From: JAVJQS01 sp040218815 | GTDB taxonomy: Bacteria; Bacteroidota; Bacteroidia; Flavobacteriales_E; Vicingaceae | Direction of reading: 5' to 3' | Assembly (NCBI GenBank): GCA_040218815.1 | Contig: JAVJQS010000015.1 | Coordinates: 309,331 to 373,330 of the forward strand | Length of the DNA: 64,000 bases | Shown: positions 25,390 to 34,623 of the stretch, piece by piece | Layout: each line of letters begins with the position of its first letter | Position numbering within the stretch: the stretch's first letter is position 1 | Translations under genes and position numbers: made by a program | Notes under the pieces: generated by a model | Database searches by the model: none | What the model was told of the DNA's origin: nothing | The model's input: the letters and a program-made list of their open reading frames with translations, nothing else

Positions 25390-28155
25390 ATGCAAACTTT
25401 CTTAAGTCGAGTAGCAACTGAAGTCATTAAGAATAACTCAGATTCCTTAGGCGACACGACCATTATCTTACCTAGTAGGAGAGCAATTGTTTTTCTTCGT
25501 GAAGAGTTTAAAAAACAATTAACAACTACCACTTGGCTGCCACAGTTTTACAGCTTAGAAGATTTTGTAGTCAGCTTAGGAAAGTTTCAGCAGTTAGATC
25601 GCATCGACTTAATCTTTGAATTATATGCTGTGCATCAGCAAATAGAAGGTAAAAATGCAGAAGCTTTTCATGAGTTTTTAAACTGGGCTAATTTATTGCT
25701 TCAAGATTTTAATGAAATCGATCGTTATATGATTGATGGGGCTGAACTTTTTAGCTTTTTAACTGAAGCAAAAGCAATAGAAGCATGGAATTTAACAGGA
25801 GATCCTCTTACTGAGTTTCAACTTAAATATTTAAAATTCTGGAGAAAGTTAAGTCACTACTATGAGCAGTTTAAAGCCAGACTTATTGAAAAGAATCAGT
25901 TTTATCAGGGATTAGGGTTTCGTCAGGTTGCAGAAAAACTAGAGGAAGGAAAAATAAATACTGAGCACATTTCAACCATTTATTTTACAGGCTTTAATGC
26001 CCTGACAACAGCTGAAGAAAAAATTATTAATCACTTCACTGATGCAAAAAGCGGATACTTACTTTGGGATGCTGATGAATACTACTTAAATGACAACAGT
26101 CAGGAGGCAGGAAAATTTTTAAGAGAACACAAAAAAAGAGATAAAACTGACTTCAATTGGATCACCAATAGCCTATTGACAGAAGAAAAGCAACTAGATA
26201 TTTATGGTATTTCAGGAAATATTGGACAAGCGAAACTGATAGGGAATCTATTGAGTACTTCAGCTTCACAAAATTCAAACTCCTCAACGGCAGTGGTTTT
26301 GTCAGATGAGGAATTGCTGCTGCCTGTATTGGAAGCGATTCCTTCAAGTATTGACCGTATAAATGTAACCATGGGTTATCCTGTGAAATCTTCTCCCTTT
26401 TATTTTTGGATAGAGAGTTTTTTTAAAATATTTAAAACTGACACCAGAAATAGCGCTCGAAAGGGATTATACTTTCAAGACATCAAGTATTTTTTATCGC
26501 ATTCCGCCTTTAGTTATTTGTCGAGGCCAAAAACAGACGCTATTCGTCTATACTTGCAAGAACTGAACACCTCAAAGGCAATTTTTATCGCTAGCGAATC
26601 TTTTGAACCCCTGCACGATTCAATTCAGATCCCGCTTTTTAAAGATTACTCTTCAAACGTATCTGCTTTAGTAAATACAGTTCATGAACTAATTAAGCTA
26701 GTTCGGATTGAAGGAAAAGGAAGCTTATCAAGTTTAGATCAAGAAGTGCTTTACTTTTTATCAGCCAGTTTCAAGCGGCTAGAGGAGCTAGTGAGCACGC
26801 CATCTATTGATTTTTCAATCGACAGTTTACTCAATTTATTTAAAAATATTGTCGGTGCAGAGAGTGTTTCATTTGTTGGAGAGCCTTTGGGTGGCTTACA
26901 AATAATGGGTGTATTAGAAAGTAGAACTCTAGGGTTCGAACATGTTATTATTAGCAGTGTAAACGAAGGTGTTCTGCCATCTGGAAAAACGCAAAACTCC
27001 TTTATTCCGTTTGATATTAAAGTAAAGTTTGGCCTACCTTCATACAAAGAAAAGGATGCCATTTTTGGGTATCATTTCTATCGATTGTTACAAGGGGCGA
27101 ATAAAATATCAATTATTTACAATACAAAAGTAGATCAACTTCAAGGCGGGGAACGTAGCCGATTTATTGAGCAATTGCTTTATGAGGTTCCTCAGAAAAA
27201 CAGTAAAATAAAGATAAATCAGCATACGATAGCGCCTAAATTACCAAGAGAGCCTGAACATAATGTGCAAATTGAAAAGAATCAACAAATTCTAGCTAAG
27301 ATTGAGCAGCACTTCAAAGAAGGAATTTCCGCTTCTGCTTTGAATACTTATCTAAGTTGCCCCTTAGACTATTACTATAAATACATTTTAGGTTTAAAAG
27401 AGAAAAAAAACCTTGAAGAAAAGGTAGAATCAAGAACACTTGGAACTATAGTGCATAATGTATTGGAGCAAATCTATCAACCGATGCTTAATCAATTAAT
27501 AGACAAAAAGGGCCTACAGTCAGCTAAAGCATCAATTGAATCTCAGCTTAAAATGGAGTTTTTTGAGCAGCTAAAAGTGGAACCAACACAGGGAAATCAT
27601 AAAATAAATTTTGAAGTAGCGAAGCATTATATTATCAATTTAATTGAATATGATTTGTCACAATTGAAAGATGGTAAAGAGATACAGCTACTCAGTTTGG
27701 AGGAGTCTTTTGAGCAAAGTATTGAAATACAATTAACAGATAAGACCAGTAAAAAGATAAGCTTAAAGGGTAAAATAGATAGAATCGATCGATACAATGG
27801 TTTAACACGAATTATTGATTACAAAACTGGAGCAACAAAAGCCGTAGACTTAACTTATAAAAATCCAGAAGATACTTTAAAAGGTAAAAAGTCAAAAGCT
27901 ATTCAAATGTTATTGTACAATGCAGCTTATGACCTAAAGCAGCCAAATAGCAGAGCAAGAGCAGGAATAATATCCTTGAAGAATTTGTCTTCCGGTTTTA
28001 TGGCTCTAAATGAGAAGATTGATTCAACAGAAGATTTGAGCTCTATTTTAAGAGAAACTGTTTTAGAACTTACCAATAAAGACATCCCGTTTGAACATAA
28101 TAAGGATGCAGAATATTGCACTTTTTGTTCCAATAAAAAAGAGGTTTTCAATTAA
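25390..28155 (+). CDS. AddB-like PD-(D/E)XK nuclease / inactivated helicase protein
   Basis: A 921-residue protein resembling AddB and the Bacteroidota PD-(D/E)XK family that works with a UvrD-type AddA in double-strand break resection. The N-terminus (TTIILPSRRAIVFLREEF) lacks a Walker A lysine motif, as expected for an inactive helicase fold. LGTIVHNVLEQIY and GKIDRIDRYNGLTRIIDYKTG (near residue 810) give the nuclease His-Asp-ExK-like residues. Iron-sulfur-type cysteines are SCPLDYYYKY and YCTFC, but the fourth cysteine expected after CxxC is absent because the protein stops. No addA gene is in the window. Confidence 0.8.
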   Translation: MQTFLSRVATEVIKNNSDSLGDTTIILPSRRAIVFLREEFKKQLTTTTWLPQFYSLEDFVVSLGKFQQLDRIDLIFELYAVHQQIEGKNAEAFHEFLNWANLLLQDFNEIDRYMIDGAELFSFLTEAKAIEAWNLTGDPLTEFQLKYLKFWRKLSHYYEQFKARLIEKNQFYQGLGFRQVAEKLEEGKINTEHISTIYFTGFNALTTAEEKIINHFTDAKSGYLLWDADEYYLNDNSQEAGKFLREHKKRDKTDFNWITNSLLTEEKQLDIYGISGNIGQAKLIGNLLSTSASQNSNSSTAVVLSDEELLLPVLEAIPSSIDRINVTMGYPVKSSPFYFWIESFFKIFKTDTRNSARKGLYFQDIKYFLSHSAFSYLSRPKTDAIRLYLQELNTSKAIFIASESFEPLHDSIQIPLFKDYSSNVSALVNTVHELIKLVRIEGKGSLSSLDQEVLYFLSASFKRLEELVSTPSIDFSIDSLLNLFKNIVGAESVSFVGEPLGGLQIMGVLESRTLGFEHVIISSVNEGVLPSGKTQNSFIPFDIKVKFGLPSYKEKDAIFGYHFYRLLQGANKISIIYNTKVDQLQGGERSRFIEQLLYEVPQKNSKIKINQHTIAPKLPREPEHNVQIEKNQQILAKIEQHFKEGISASALNTYLSCPLDYYYKYILGLKEKKNLEEKVESRTLGTIVHNVLEQIYQPMLNQLIDKKGLQSAKASIESQLKMEFFEQLKVEPTQGNHKINFEVAKHYIINLIEYDLSQLKDGKEIQLLSLEESFEQSIEIQLTDKTSKKISLKGKIDRIDRYNGLTRIIDYKTGATKAVDLTYKNPEDTLKGKKSKAIQMLLYNAAYDLKQPNSRARAGIISLKNLSSGFMALNEKIDSTEDLSSILRETVLELTNKDIPFEHNKDAEYCTFCSNKKEVFN

Positions 28156-28166
28156 ATGAAAACCTC
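28141..28166 (-). terminator. Hairpin with a T-run only on the minus strand, over the addB-like stop codon
   Basis: GAGGTTTTCA (28141-28150) and TGAAAACCTC (28157-28166) form a perfect 10-bp stem with a 6-nt loop. On the plus strand no T-run follows. On the minus strand the stem is followed by TTTTTTATT. As a terminator it would stop antisense transcription, although no annotated minus-strand gene precedes it. Confidence 0.4.
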
Positions 28167-28264
28167 CTCAGGGAATAGTTGTAAGATATCTACCACAAAG
28201 TCTTACAGTTATAAGACGTTTAACTCGTTGATTTGGTTGCCTTAGAAATGAGGATATTTGATAT

Positions 28265-29476
28265 ATGAAAAAAGGAATAAAGTATTTTTCGTTGCTTTTA
28301 ATACTGCTTTTGGTCTTCAAGCTTAATGCGCAAGAACGCTGTGGGTTTGATCAAATATATAAACAACTGAGTGAAAACACTTCATTTAAGGCTTATCAAT
28401 CGCAAATGAATCTGCAGAATAGAAGCCTTCCTAAAAATAAATCACAAACTATTATTGTAATTCCTACGGTAGTGCATGTAATTTATAAAAATCAAGACGA
28501 AAATGTTTCGTCAGCGCAAATTCAATCACAATTAGATATTTTAAATGATGATTTTAGAAAATTAAATGCTGATACTACGAATGTTGAGCAAGGGTTTTCG
28601 ATAGCTGATGTCGGCATTGAGTTTTGTTTAGCAAGGAGAGACCCATCTGGAAATGAGACAACTGGTGTGACTAGAACTTCTACAACAATTGACAATGTTT
28701 GTGATTTAAGTTCAACCCAATATTATCAACTCGCACCTATTTGGAATCCTGATCATTACCTGAACATTTGGGTGTGCGACATTAATAATGGAATTGCAGG
28801 TTATGCTTTCCCACCAAATCAAATTGCTCGGAATAGGGATGGATTGGTCATTCAATATAATAATTTTGGAGATACTGGCACAGTTAATTCTCCCTATGAT
28901 CAAGGAAGAACAGCTACTCATGAAATTGGTCATTGGTTTAACCTATTTCATCCCTGGGGAAACGGAAACATACCCAGTTGCGGTAGTGATGATGAAGTAA
29001 TTGATACCCCGAATCAAGGCGTGATTTACAATGGTTGTCCGTCAGTACCCCAATTTAGCTGTGGCTCAAAAGATATGCTAAGCAATTATATGGGCTATTT
29101 AGATGACAGGTGCATGGGGAATTTCACTGAAGGACAAAAAGACAGAATGCGGAGCACTATCATAACTTCGCGACCCGATTTATTGCTATCAAAGGGTTGT
29201 TTGCCTGTAGGATTAGCTGAAAATACGCTTGCGAATACTATTCGTGTGTTTCCTAATCCTATATCGAATCAATTTAACATACAGTTATTAATTGGTGCAC
29301 CTACCATTCAATCTATCGAATTGCTAAACCCTTCAGGTAAGTTGGTCTTTAGAGAAACAAAATCTGTTGCTAATGGTTATCAAATTGAGCTTGAAAAGCT
29401 GCCTGATGGACTTTACTTCTTACGATTAAAAAGTAATGAAGCCCAAGTAATAAAAAAACTGATTATTGCTCATTAA
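28265..29476 (+). CDS. Secreted M43 (pappalysin-like) zinc metalloprotease with T9SS sorting domain
   Basis: A 403-residue exported protease. The signal peptide (residues 1 to about 22) ends LKLNAQ. The zinc-binding motif HEIGHWFNLFH is at about residues 219-229, with the Met-turn downstream in SNYMGYLDDRCMG. Both fit family M43 (cytophagalysin/pappalysin). The last 80 residues (from VFPNPISNQFNI to KKLIIAH) are a type A C-terminal sorting domain for the type IX secretion system, so the enzyme is probably released or attached at the cell surface. It is transcribed alone. Confidence 0.93.
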   Translation: MKKGIKYFSLLLILLLVFKLNAQERCGFDQIYKQLSENTSFKAYQSQMNLQNRSLPKNKSQTIIVIPTVVHVIYKNQDENVSSAQIQSQLDILNDDFRKLNADTTNVEQGFSIADVGIEFCLARRDPSGNETTGVTRTSTTIDNVCDLSSTQYYQLAPIWNPDHYLNIWVCDINNGIAGYAFPPNQIARNRDGLVIQYNNFGDTGTVNSPYDQGRTATHEIGHWFNLFHPWGNGNIPSCGSDDEVIDTPNQGVIYNGCPSVPQFSCGSKDMLSNYMGYLDDRCMGNFTEGQKDRMRSTIITSRPDLLLSKGCLPVGLAENTLANTIRVFPNPISNQFNIQLLIGAPTIQSIELLNPSGKLVFRETKSVANGYQIELEKLPDGLYFLRLKSNEAQVIKKLIIAH

Positions 29477-29498
29477 ATTTTTAAGCTGCGTAATTTTG
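29466..29498 (+). promoter_or_regulatory. Promoter of mqnE
   Basis: A TTG at 29466-29468 and a perfect -7 box TAATTTTG at 29491-29498 are separated by 22 nt, at the long end of the usual range. The predicted leader before the ATG at 29518 is about 15 nt. Confidence 0.5.
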
Positions 29499-29517
29499 AA
29501 AACTTAAGATATTTTGT

Positions 29518-30669
29518 ATGAATATAGATTTGCTTGAGCATTTATCCATTTCCCCATCGCTAAAAAAAATAGCATCTAAGGTCTTTCATGACGAAAGAAT
29601 AACTCCAGAAGAAGGCGTACAACTTTTTGAAGAAGGCGATTTGAATTTTTTAGGTGCATTGGCAAATTATATTCGGGAGAAAAAACACGGTGACACCACA
29701 TATTTTAATAAGAATTTTCATATCGAACCTACTAATATTTGTGTATTCGATTGTAAATTTTGTGCTTATTCTAAGCTGTTGCGCAACAAGGGTGAATTAG
29801 ATGCTTGGGAAATGAGTGAGGAGGATATTTACGAAAAAGTAAAATCCTACGATAAATCTGATGTAACAGAAGTTCATATTGTTGGTGGAGTGCATCCAAA
29901 AATGGGTTTGCAATACTTTGCAGATCTCATAAAGAACATCAAAAGCATTCGCCCTGAATTGCATGTAAAAGCATTTACAGCAGTTGAGCTTGAATACATG
30001 TGCAGAAAGGCAAAAGTTTCTTACAAAGAAGGTTTACAAATATTGAAAAATCATGGCCAAGATTCATTACCGGGTGGAGGAGCAGAAATTTTTGCTGAAG
30101 CAGTTCGAGAAGAAATATGCAAAGATAAATGCAGTTCTGCTCAGTGGTTAGAAATTCACGAAACAGCGCACAAAATCGGAATGCCATCAAATGCTACGAT
30201 GTTGTACGGTCACATTGAGTCGTATGCTGATCGAATTGACCACATGGAGCGTTTGAGAAGTTTACAAGATAAAACGGGTGGCTTCAATACCTTTATTCCT
30301 TTAAAGTTTAGAAATGGGAATAATCAGATGTCACACATTGGGGAGGTTTCAGTATTAGAAGATTTAAAAACATATGCCGTAGCTAGAATTTACATGGATA
30401 ACTTTCCTCACTTGAAGGCCTATTGGCCAATGATTGGAAGGCAAACAGCGCAGCTTACTTTAGCCTATGGTGTAAACGACATTGATGGAACTATAGATGA
30501 TTCAACAAAGATTTACTCCATGGCAGGTGCAGAGGAGCAATCGCCAAACATGACTACCACTGAAATTGTAGATTTAATAAAGCAAGTTGGCCGCAAACCA
30601 ATGGAGCGAGACAGTGTTTACAATGTGTTAAAAGACTACTCGCTTGACCAAGAAGAGGTCTTGGCATAG
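29518..30669 (+). CDS. mqnE: Aminofutalosine synthase MqnE
   Basis: A 383-residue radical SAM enzyme that joins the chorismate-derived enolpyruvyl benzoate to SAM, giving aminofutalosine in the futalosine route to menaquinone. The cluster motif is CVFDCKFCAYSK (near residue 77). LPGGGAEIFAEAVREEIC and the segment MPSNATMLYGHIES with RIDHMERLRSLQDKTGGF point to MqnE rather than MqnC or CofH. Length is normal. MqnA, MqnB and MqnD are encoded elsewhere in the window, but not in this operon. Confidence 0.92.
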   Translation: MNIDLLEHLSISPSLKKIASKVFHDERITPEEGVQLFEEGDLNFLGALANYIREKKHGDTTYFNKNFHIEPTNICVFDCKFCAYSKLLRNKGELDAWEMSEEDIYEKVKSYDKSDVTEVHIVGGVHPKMGLQYFADLIKNIKSIRPELHVKAFTAVELEYMCRKAKVSYKEGLQILKNHGQDSLPGGGAEIFAEAVREEICKDKCSSAQWLEIHETAHKIGMPSNATMLYGHIESYADRIDHMERLRSLQDKTGGFNTFIPLKFRNGNNQMSHIGEVSVLEDLKTYAVARIYMDNFPHLKAYWPMIGRQTAQLTLAYGVNDIDGTIDDSTKIYSMAGAEEQSPNMTTTEIVDLIKQVGRKPMERDSVYNVLKDYSLDQEEVLA

Positions 30670-30690
30670 TATCCTACTTTTTATATTGGG

Positions 30691-30714
30691 ATAAGCTGAG
30701 CAAGGCTTATTTTT
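30691..30714 (+). terminator. Weak hairpin between mqnE and pfkA
   Basis: ATAAGC (30691-30696) pairs with GCTTAT (30705-30710) around an 8-nt loop and is followed by TTTT. The 6-bp stem is AT-rich, so termination is likely partial at best. Confidence 0.35.
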
Positions 30715-30719
30715 ACTAC

Positions 30720-31691
30720 ATGAAAAAAATAGGAATTTTTACTTCTGGGGGTGACTCACCTGGAATGAATGCTTGCATAAGAGCAGCAGTTCGAACTGCC
30801 ATTTATCACCAATTAGAAGTTTCAGGAATTTTTAGAGGCTATGAAGGCATGATTGAAGGTGACTTTCAAGAGTTTGACGCTTCTTCAGTTAGCAATATCA
30901 TTCAGCGTGGAGGTACGATTTTAAAGAGCTCAAGAAGTGAAGCGTTTAGAACTAAGGAAGGAAGAGCTACAGCGGCAAAGCAGCTTAAGAATCATGGTAT
31001 TGAAGGTTTAATTGCTATAGGAGGAGATGGTACCTTTACTGGTGCTAAAATATTTTCTGAAGAACATCAGGTTGCAATAATTGGTGTGCCTGGCACAATT
31101 GACAATGATCTTTTTGGCACTGACTTTACTATTGGTTATGATACTGCAGTAAATACGGTAGTTGATGCAGTTGATAAAATTAGGGATACAGCAGATGCTC
31201 ATAACCGCTTATTTTTTGTTGAGGTGATGGGCAGAGATGCTGGTTTTATTGGACTTCGATCAGGAATAGGAGTGGGAGCAGAGGCAATTTTAATTCCTGA
31301 AACAGAAACTTACATAGATGAATTGATCGCGAAATTGAAAAAAGGATGGGAGCGAAAAAAAAGCAGTAGCATTATCATCGTTTCTGAAGGGGATGATGCT
31401 GGTGGAGCATATAAGGTTGCAGAAGCCGTTAAATCGAAGTTTGATCATTATGAAACTAAGGTAACAGTATTAGGTCATGTGCAACGTGGAGGAAGTCCAA
31501 GTGCTGCCGACAGAGTATTGTCCAGTCATTTAGGGAATGCTGCAGTAATTGCACTAATTGAAGGGAAATCAAATCAAATGGTTGGAATAATTAATAAGGA
31601 AATAGCCTTTACGCCATTTGAGAAGGCCATTAAACACCACCATAAAATAAATCAAGATCTTCTTACTTTAGCAAATGTGCTATCGATCTAG
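30720..31691 (+). CDS. pfkA: ATP-dependent 6-phosphofructokinase
   Basis: A 323-residue glycolytic kinase that phosphorylates fructose 6-phosphate. GGDSPGMNACIRAAVRTA (residues 10-27) binds ATP. GGDGTFTGA near residue 102 has the Gly that marks ATP rather than pyrophosphate use. PGTIDND near 123 has the catalytic Asp. MGRDAGF and LGHVQRGGSPS are substrate-binding motifs. Length matches bacterial ATP-PFK (about 320). Its stop codon directly abuts the priA start codon, so the two are cotranscribed. Confidence 0.96.
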   Translation: MKKIGIFTSGGDSPGMNACIRAAVRTAIYHQLEVSGIFRGYEGMIEGDFQEFDASSVSNIIQRGGTILKSSRSEAFRTKEGRATAAKQLKNHGIEGLIAIGGDGTFTGAKIFSEEHQVAIIGVPGTIDNDLFGTDFTIGYDTAVNTVVDAVDKIRDTADAHNRLFFVEVMGRDAGFIGLRSGIGVGAEAILIPETETYIDELIAKLKKGWERKKSSSIIIVSEGDDAGGAYKVAEAVKSKFDHYETKVTVLGHVQRGGSPSAADRVLSSHLGNAAVIALIEGKSNQMVGIINKEIAFTPFEKAIKHHHKINQDLLTLANVLSI

Positions 31692-34181
31692 ATGAGTGAA
31701 AGAGAAACCCTTTTTGTTGATGTAATATTACCTTTGGCTCTGCCCCAAACGTTTACCTACCGTGTGCCATTCGACTGGAACCAACATGTAAAAGTTGGAC
31801 AGCGCGTTATAGTCGAATTTGGCTATAAGGGAAAAAAGCAATATTCAGCGATTGTAAACAACATCCATAAGCACCCTCCGAAACAATTTGAAGCCAAGTA
31901 TTTACTATCTATTTTGGATGAAAACCCAATTATCCATCAGCTGCAATTAGATTTTTGGTGGTGGTTGAGTGAATATTATATGGCCAATATTGGTGATGTC
32001 ATGAATGTTGCACTTCCCGGTGGACTGCGCTTGGCAAGTGAAACTAAGGTATTGTTGCATCCCGACTATCAAAATGTTGTTGATGCATTAACAGATGAAG
32101 AGTATTTAGTTGTTGAGGCACTAGAAGTTCGAAATGTGTTGGACCTAAGTGAAATTTCTGAAATATTAAACCTTAAGAATATTCAATCTAAGATAAAAGA
32201 CTTGATTGAAAAGAAAGCTGTAATGGTTGAAGAGGAAATCAAGCAGCGATTTAAGCCCAAAATGATTGATTATGTGCGTTTGACAGATAAGGCTTCGAAA
32301 GAAGAAAACTTAAAACAGATTTTCGATGATTTAGAGCGAGCACCTAAACAATTGGAGGTATTGATGAACTTCATCCAATTAAATCAACGCTATTCCTCAA
32401 CCCCTAAAGAGGTGAAGAAGTTGAAATTACAAAAATTGAGTAATGTTTCTTCAGGCTTACTGAATGAGCTAGTAAAGAAGGAAATTTTTGAGGTCTACCA
32501 AGTTGAAGCAGGAAGATTGAGCACTGGTGAAGTAAGCCAAAGTAGAAAGACATTAAATGATGCACAAAAAACTGGATTAAGTCAGATAAAGGAACACTTT
32601 GAGCAAAAAGATGTGGTGTTGCTGCATGGAGTGACTTCATCCGGAAAAACAGAGGTATATATTCAGCTTATTGAAGAAGCAATAGAAGAAGGGAAGCAGG
32701 TACTTTACTTACTTCCTGAGATTGCATTAACAACCCAAATTGTATTGCGTTTACAAGCCATTTTTGGGAATAAAGTAGGGGTTTTTCATTCTAGATTTAA
32801 TGAGAATGAACGAGTAGAAGTTTGGAACAATGTGTTGAAATTTAATCCAGGGCATTTTGAAGATTTTCAAATCATCTTAGGAGCTCGCTCTGCCTTATTT
32901 TTACCCTTTAGTCAATTAGGTTTGGTAATAGTAGATGAAGAGCATGAAAATACCTTTAAGCAATATGATCCCTCTCCACGTTATCAGGCTCGGGATGCAG
33001 CAATAGTATTAGGGAAAATGCAAGGAGCAAAAGTGTTGTTGGGTTCTGCTACGCCTTCAGTGGAGAGCTATTATAATGCCAAGGAAAATAAATTTGGCTT
33101 AGTTAGCCTAAACAAGCGTCATGGAAATATTCAACTTCCTGAGATTTTGGTGGCAGATATAAAAGAAGCTACAAGAAAAAAGAAAATGAAGTCCCATTTT
33201 TCTCCAGAGCTATTAAAAATGATGGAGGAGTGTTTAGAGGCAGACAAACAAATTATTCTGTTTCAAAACCGTAGGGGCTATTCTCCTATTTTGATGTGTG
33301 AAACTTGTGGAAATACGCCTCAATGCGTGAATTGTGACGTGAGCTTAACTTATCATAAGTTTAAAAAGGAGCTGAATTGCCATTATTGTGGATATCATAT
33401 TAAACTACCTCAAGTTTGCCCATCCTGTGGTGATAATAATTTGCACATAAAGGGATTTGGAACGGAGAAGATAGAGGAGGAGCTAGCCATTTATTTGACT
33501 GAAGCGAAAATTGCACGAATGGATTTAGATACCACACGTGCCAAGAAGGCTTACCATCAATTGATTTCAGCCTTTCAAGAGAAACAAATTGATATTTTAG
33601 TTGGAACTCAAATGGTAACCAAGGGACTAGATTTCGATGATGTAGGCTTAGTTGGCGTGTTAAATGCCGATAATATGTTGCATTTTCCCGACTTTAGAGC
33701 ATTTGAACGATCCTATCAATTGATGTCACAAGTTTCAGGTAGGGCTGGACGAAAAGGGGAGCGAGGGAAAGTTTTAATTCAGAGCTATAACCCAGAACAT
33801 CAAATAATACGCCAAGTGATTGATAGCGATTTTATGGGGATGTATAAAAATGAGTTAATTGATCGGAGAAATTTTCACTATCCGCCATTTTATCGGTTAA
33901 TTGCCTTAACCTTAAGACATAGAGACAAACAAAAGTTGCATTTGGCAGCTCATAACTTGGCCAATAACATGCGAAAGAAATTTGGAAAACGTGTGTTGGG
34001 TCCAGAAGAACCAGGAGTTGCTCGAGTTCGAAACTTTTTTCATCAAAATATATTGTTGAAGTTAGAAAAAGGGGCTTCTCAAAAGAAAGCTAAAGCGGTT
34101 TTGCAGCAATTAATTTTAGACTTCTCTTCAAGTTCAGAATATAAATCAGTTCGGGTAGGCATTGATGTTGACCCCATGTGA
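31692..34181 (+). CDS. priA: Primosomal protein N' (replication restart helicase PriA)
   Basis: An 829-residue superfamily 2 helicase that reloads the replisome at stalled forks. It has an N-terminal DNA-binding domain (LPLALPQTFTYRVP), Walker A GVTSSGKTEVY (near residue 315), Walker B VDEEHENTFKQ, and the zinc-binding insertion with paired CxxC motifs (CETCGNTPQCVNCDVS, CHYCG, CPSCGDNN). The helicase motif QMVTKGLDFDDVGLVGVL follows. Length is slightly above E. coli PriA (732), as is usual in this phylum. Confidence 0.97.
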   Translation: MSERETLFVDVILPLALPQTFTYRVPFDWNQHVKVGQRVIVEFGYKGKKQYSAIVNNIHKHPPKQFEAKYLLSILDENPIIHQLQLDFWWWLSEYYMANIGDVMNVALPGGLRLASETKVLLHPDYQNVVDALTDEEYLVVEALEVRNVLDLSEISEILNLKNIQSKIKDLIEKKAVMVEEEIKQRFKPKMIDYVRLTDKASKEENLKQIFDDLERAPKQLEVLMNFIQLNQRYSSTPKEVKKLKLQKLSNVSSGLLNELVKKEIFEVYQVEAGRLSTGEVSQSRKTLNDAQKTGLSQIKEHFEQKDVVLLHGVTSSGKTEVYIQLIEEAIEEGKQVLYLLPEIALTTQIVLRLQAIFGNKVGVFHSRFNENERVEVWNNVLKFNPGHFEDFQIILGARSALFLPFSQLGLVIVDEEHENTFKQYDPSPRYQARDAAIVLGKMQGAKVLLGSATPSVESYYNAKENKFGLVSLNKRHGNIQLPEILVADIKEATRKKKMKSHFSPELLKMMEECLEADKQIILFQNRRGYSPILMCETCGNTPQCVNCDVSLTYHKFKKELNCHYCGYHIKLPQVCPSCGDNNLHIKGFGTEKIEEELAIYLTEAKIARMDLDTTRAKKAYHQLISAFQEKQIDILVGTQMVTKGLDFDDVGLVGVLNADNMLHFPDFRAFERSYQLMSQVSGRAGRKGERGKVLIQSYNPEHQIIRQVIDSDFMGMYKNELIDRRNFHYPPFYRLIALTLRHRDKQKLHLAAHNLANNMRKKFGKRVLGPEEPGVARVRNFFHQNILLKLEKGASQKKAKAVLQQLILDFSSSSEYKSVRVGIDVDPM

Positions 34182-34185
34182 TGCA

Positions 34186-34623
34186 TTATAGCAATCGTCG
34201 AAAATAATTGATCTGGCCTAAATGATAATTTAGATGAGTTGATAGGTGAATGAGGAAAAAACCAACTGTATTTACTTCCTTGAAAACATTAATAGGGTAG
34301 TCCTCTTTTAAGACATCATCATTAAGTGATGTTAAAGATTCTGCTACGACAAGTTTTGTTTTTTCGAGCTGTTTAATTAAGTCTTGTTTCGGAACATTTT
34401 TGGAAGAAAATTCAAGTTCACGATCCCTGACATAATCTGTTTTTCCTAAAACATGGCCGATAAAGTGTTGAAGATTTCCTGCGATGTGTAAGCAAAGATT
34501 ACCAGGGGAGTTGCTGATATCATTTCTCAACAACCACAAGTCTTCTTCATTTTCAAATAACTGAATTTGACTAATAAGTTTGTCTAAGTCCCGATTGAAA
34601 ATTTTTATTAGTTCTTGTCTCAC
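34186..34623 (-). CDS. DinB/YfiT-superfamily protein (DUF1572-like)
   Basis: A 145-residue four-helix-bundle protein. Conserved histidines are in LCLHIAGNLQHFIGHVLG (near residue 45) and in LIHLSTHLNYHLGQINYFRR (near 125), the metal-binding triad pattern of this superfamily. Members include thiol-dependent transferases and DNA-damage-induced proteins. The specific activity is unknown. It is unrelated to DNA polymerase IV despite the family name. It starts with GTG and overlaps the end of mqnA by 4 nt. Confidence 0.78.
   Translation of the reverse strand: MRQELIKIFNRDLDKLISQIQLFENEEDLWLLRNDISNSPGNLCLHIAGNLQHFIGHVLGKTDYVRDRELEFSSKNVPKQDLIKQLEKTKLVVAESLTSLNDDVLKEDYPINVFKEVNTVGFFLIHLSTHLNYHLGQINYFRRLL

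Noticed and set aside
28141..28166. Terminator for the addB-like gene
   Set aside because: On the plus strand the stem is not followed by T residues. The T-run is on the minus strand only.
34186..34623. A second DNA polymerase IV
   Set aside because: The name DinB also denotes an unrelated four-helix metal-binding superfamily. The histidine pattern and 145-residue length fit that one.
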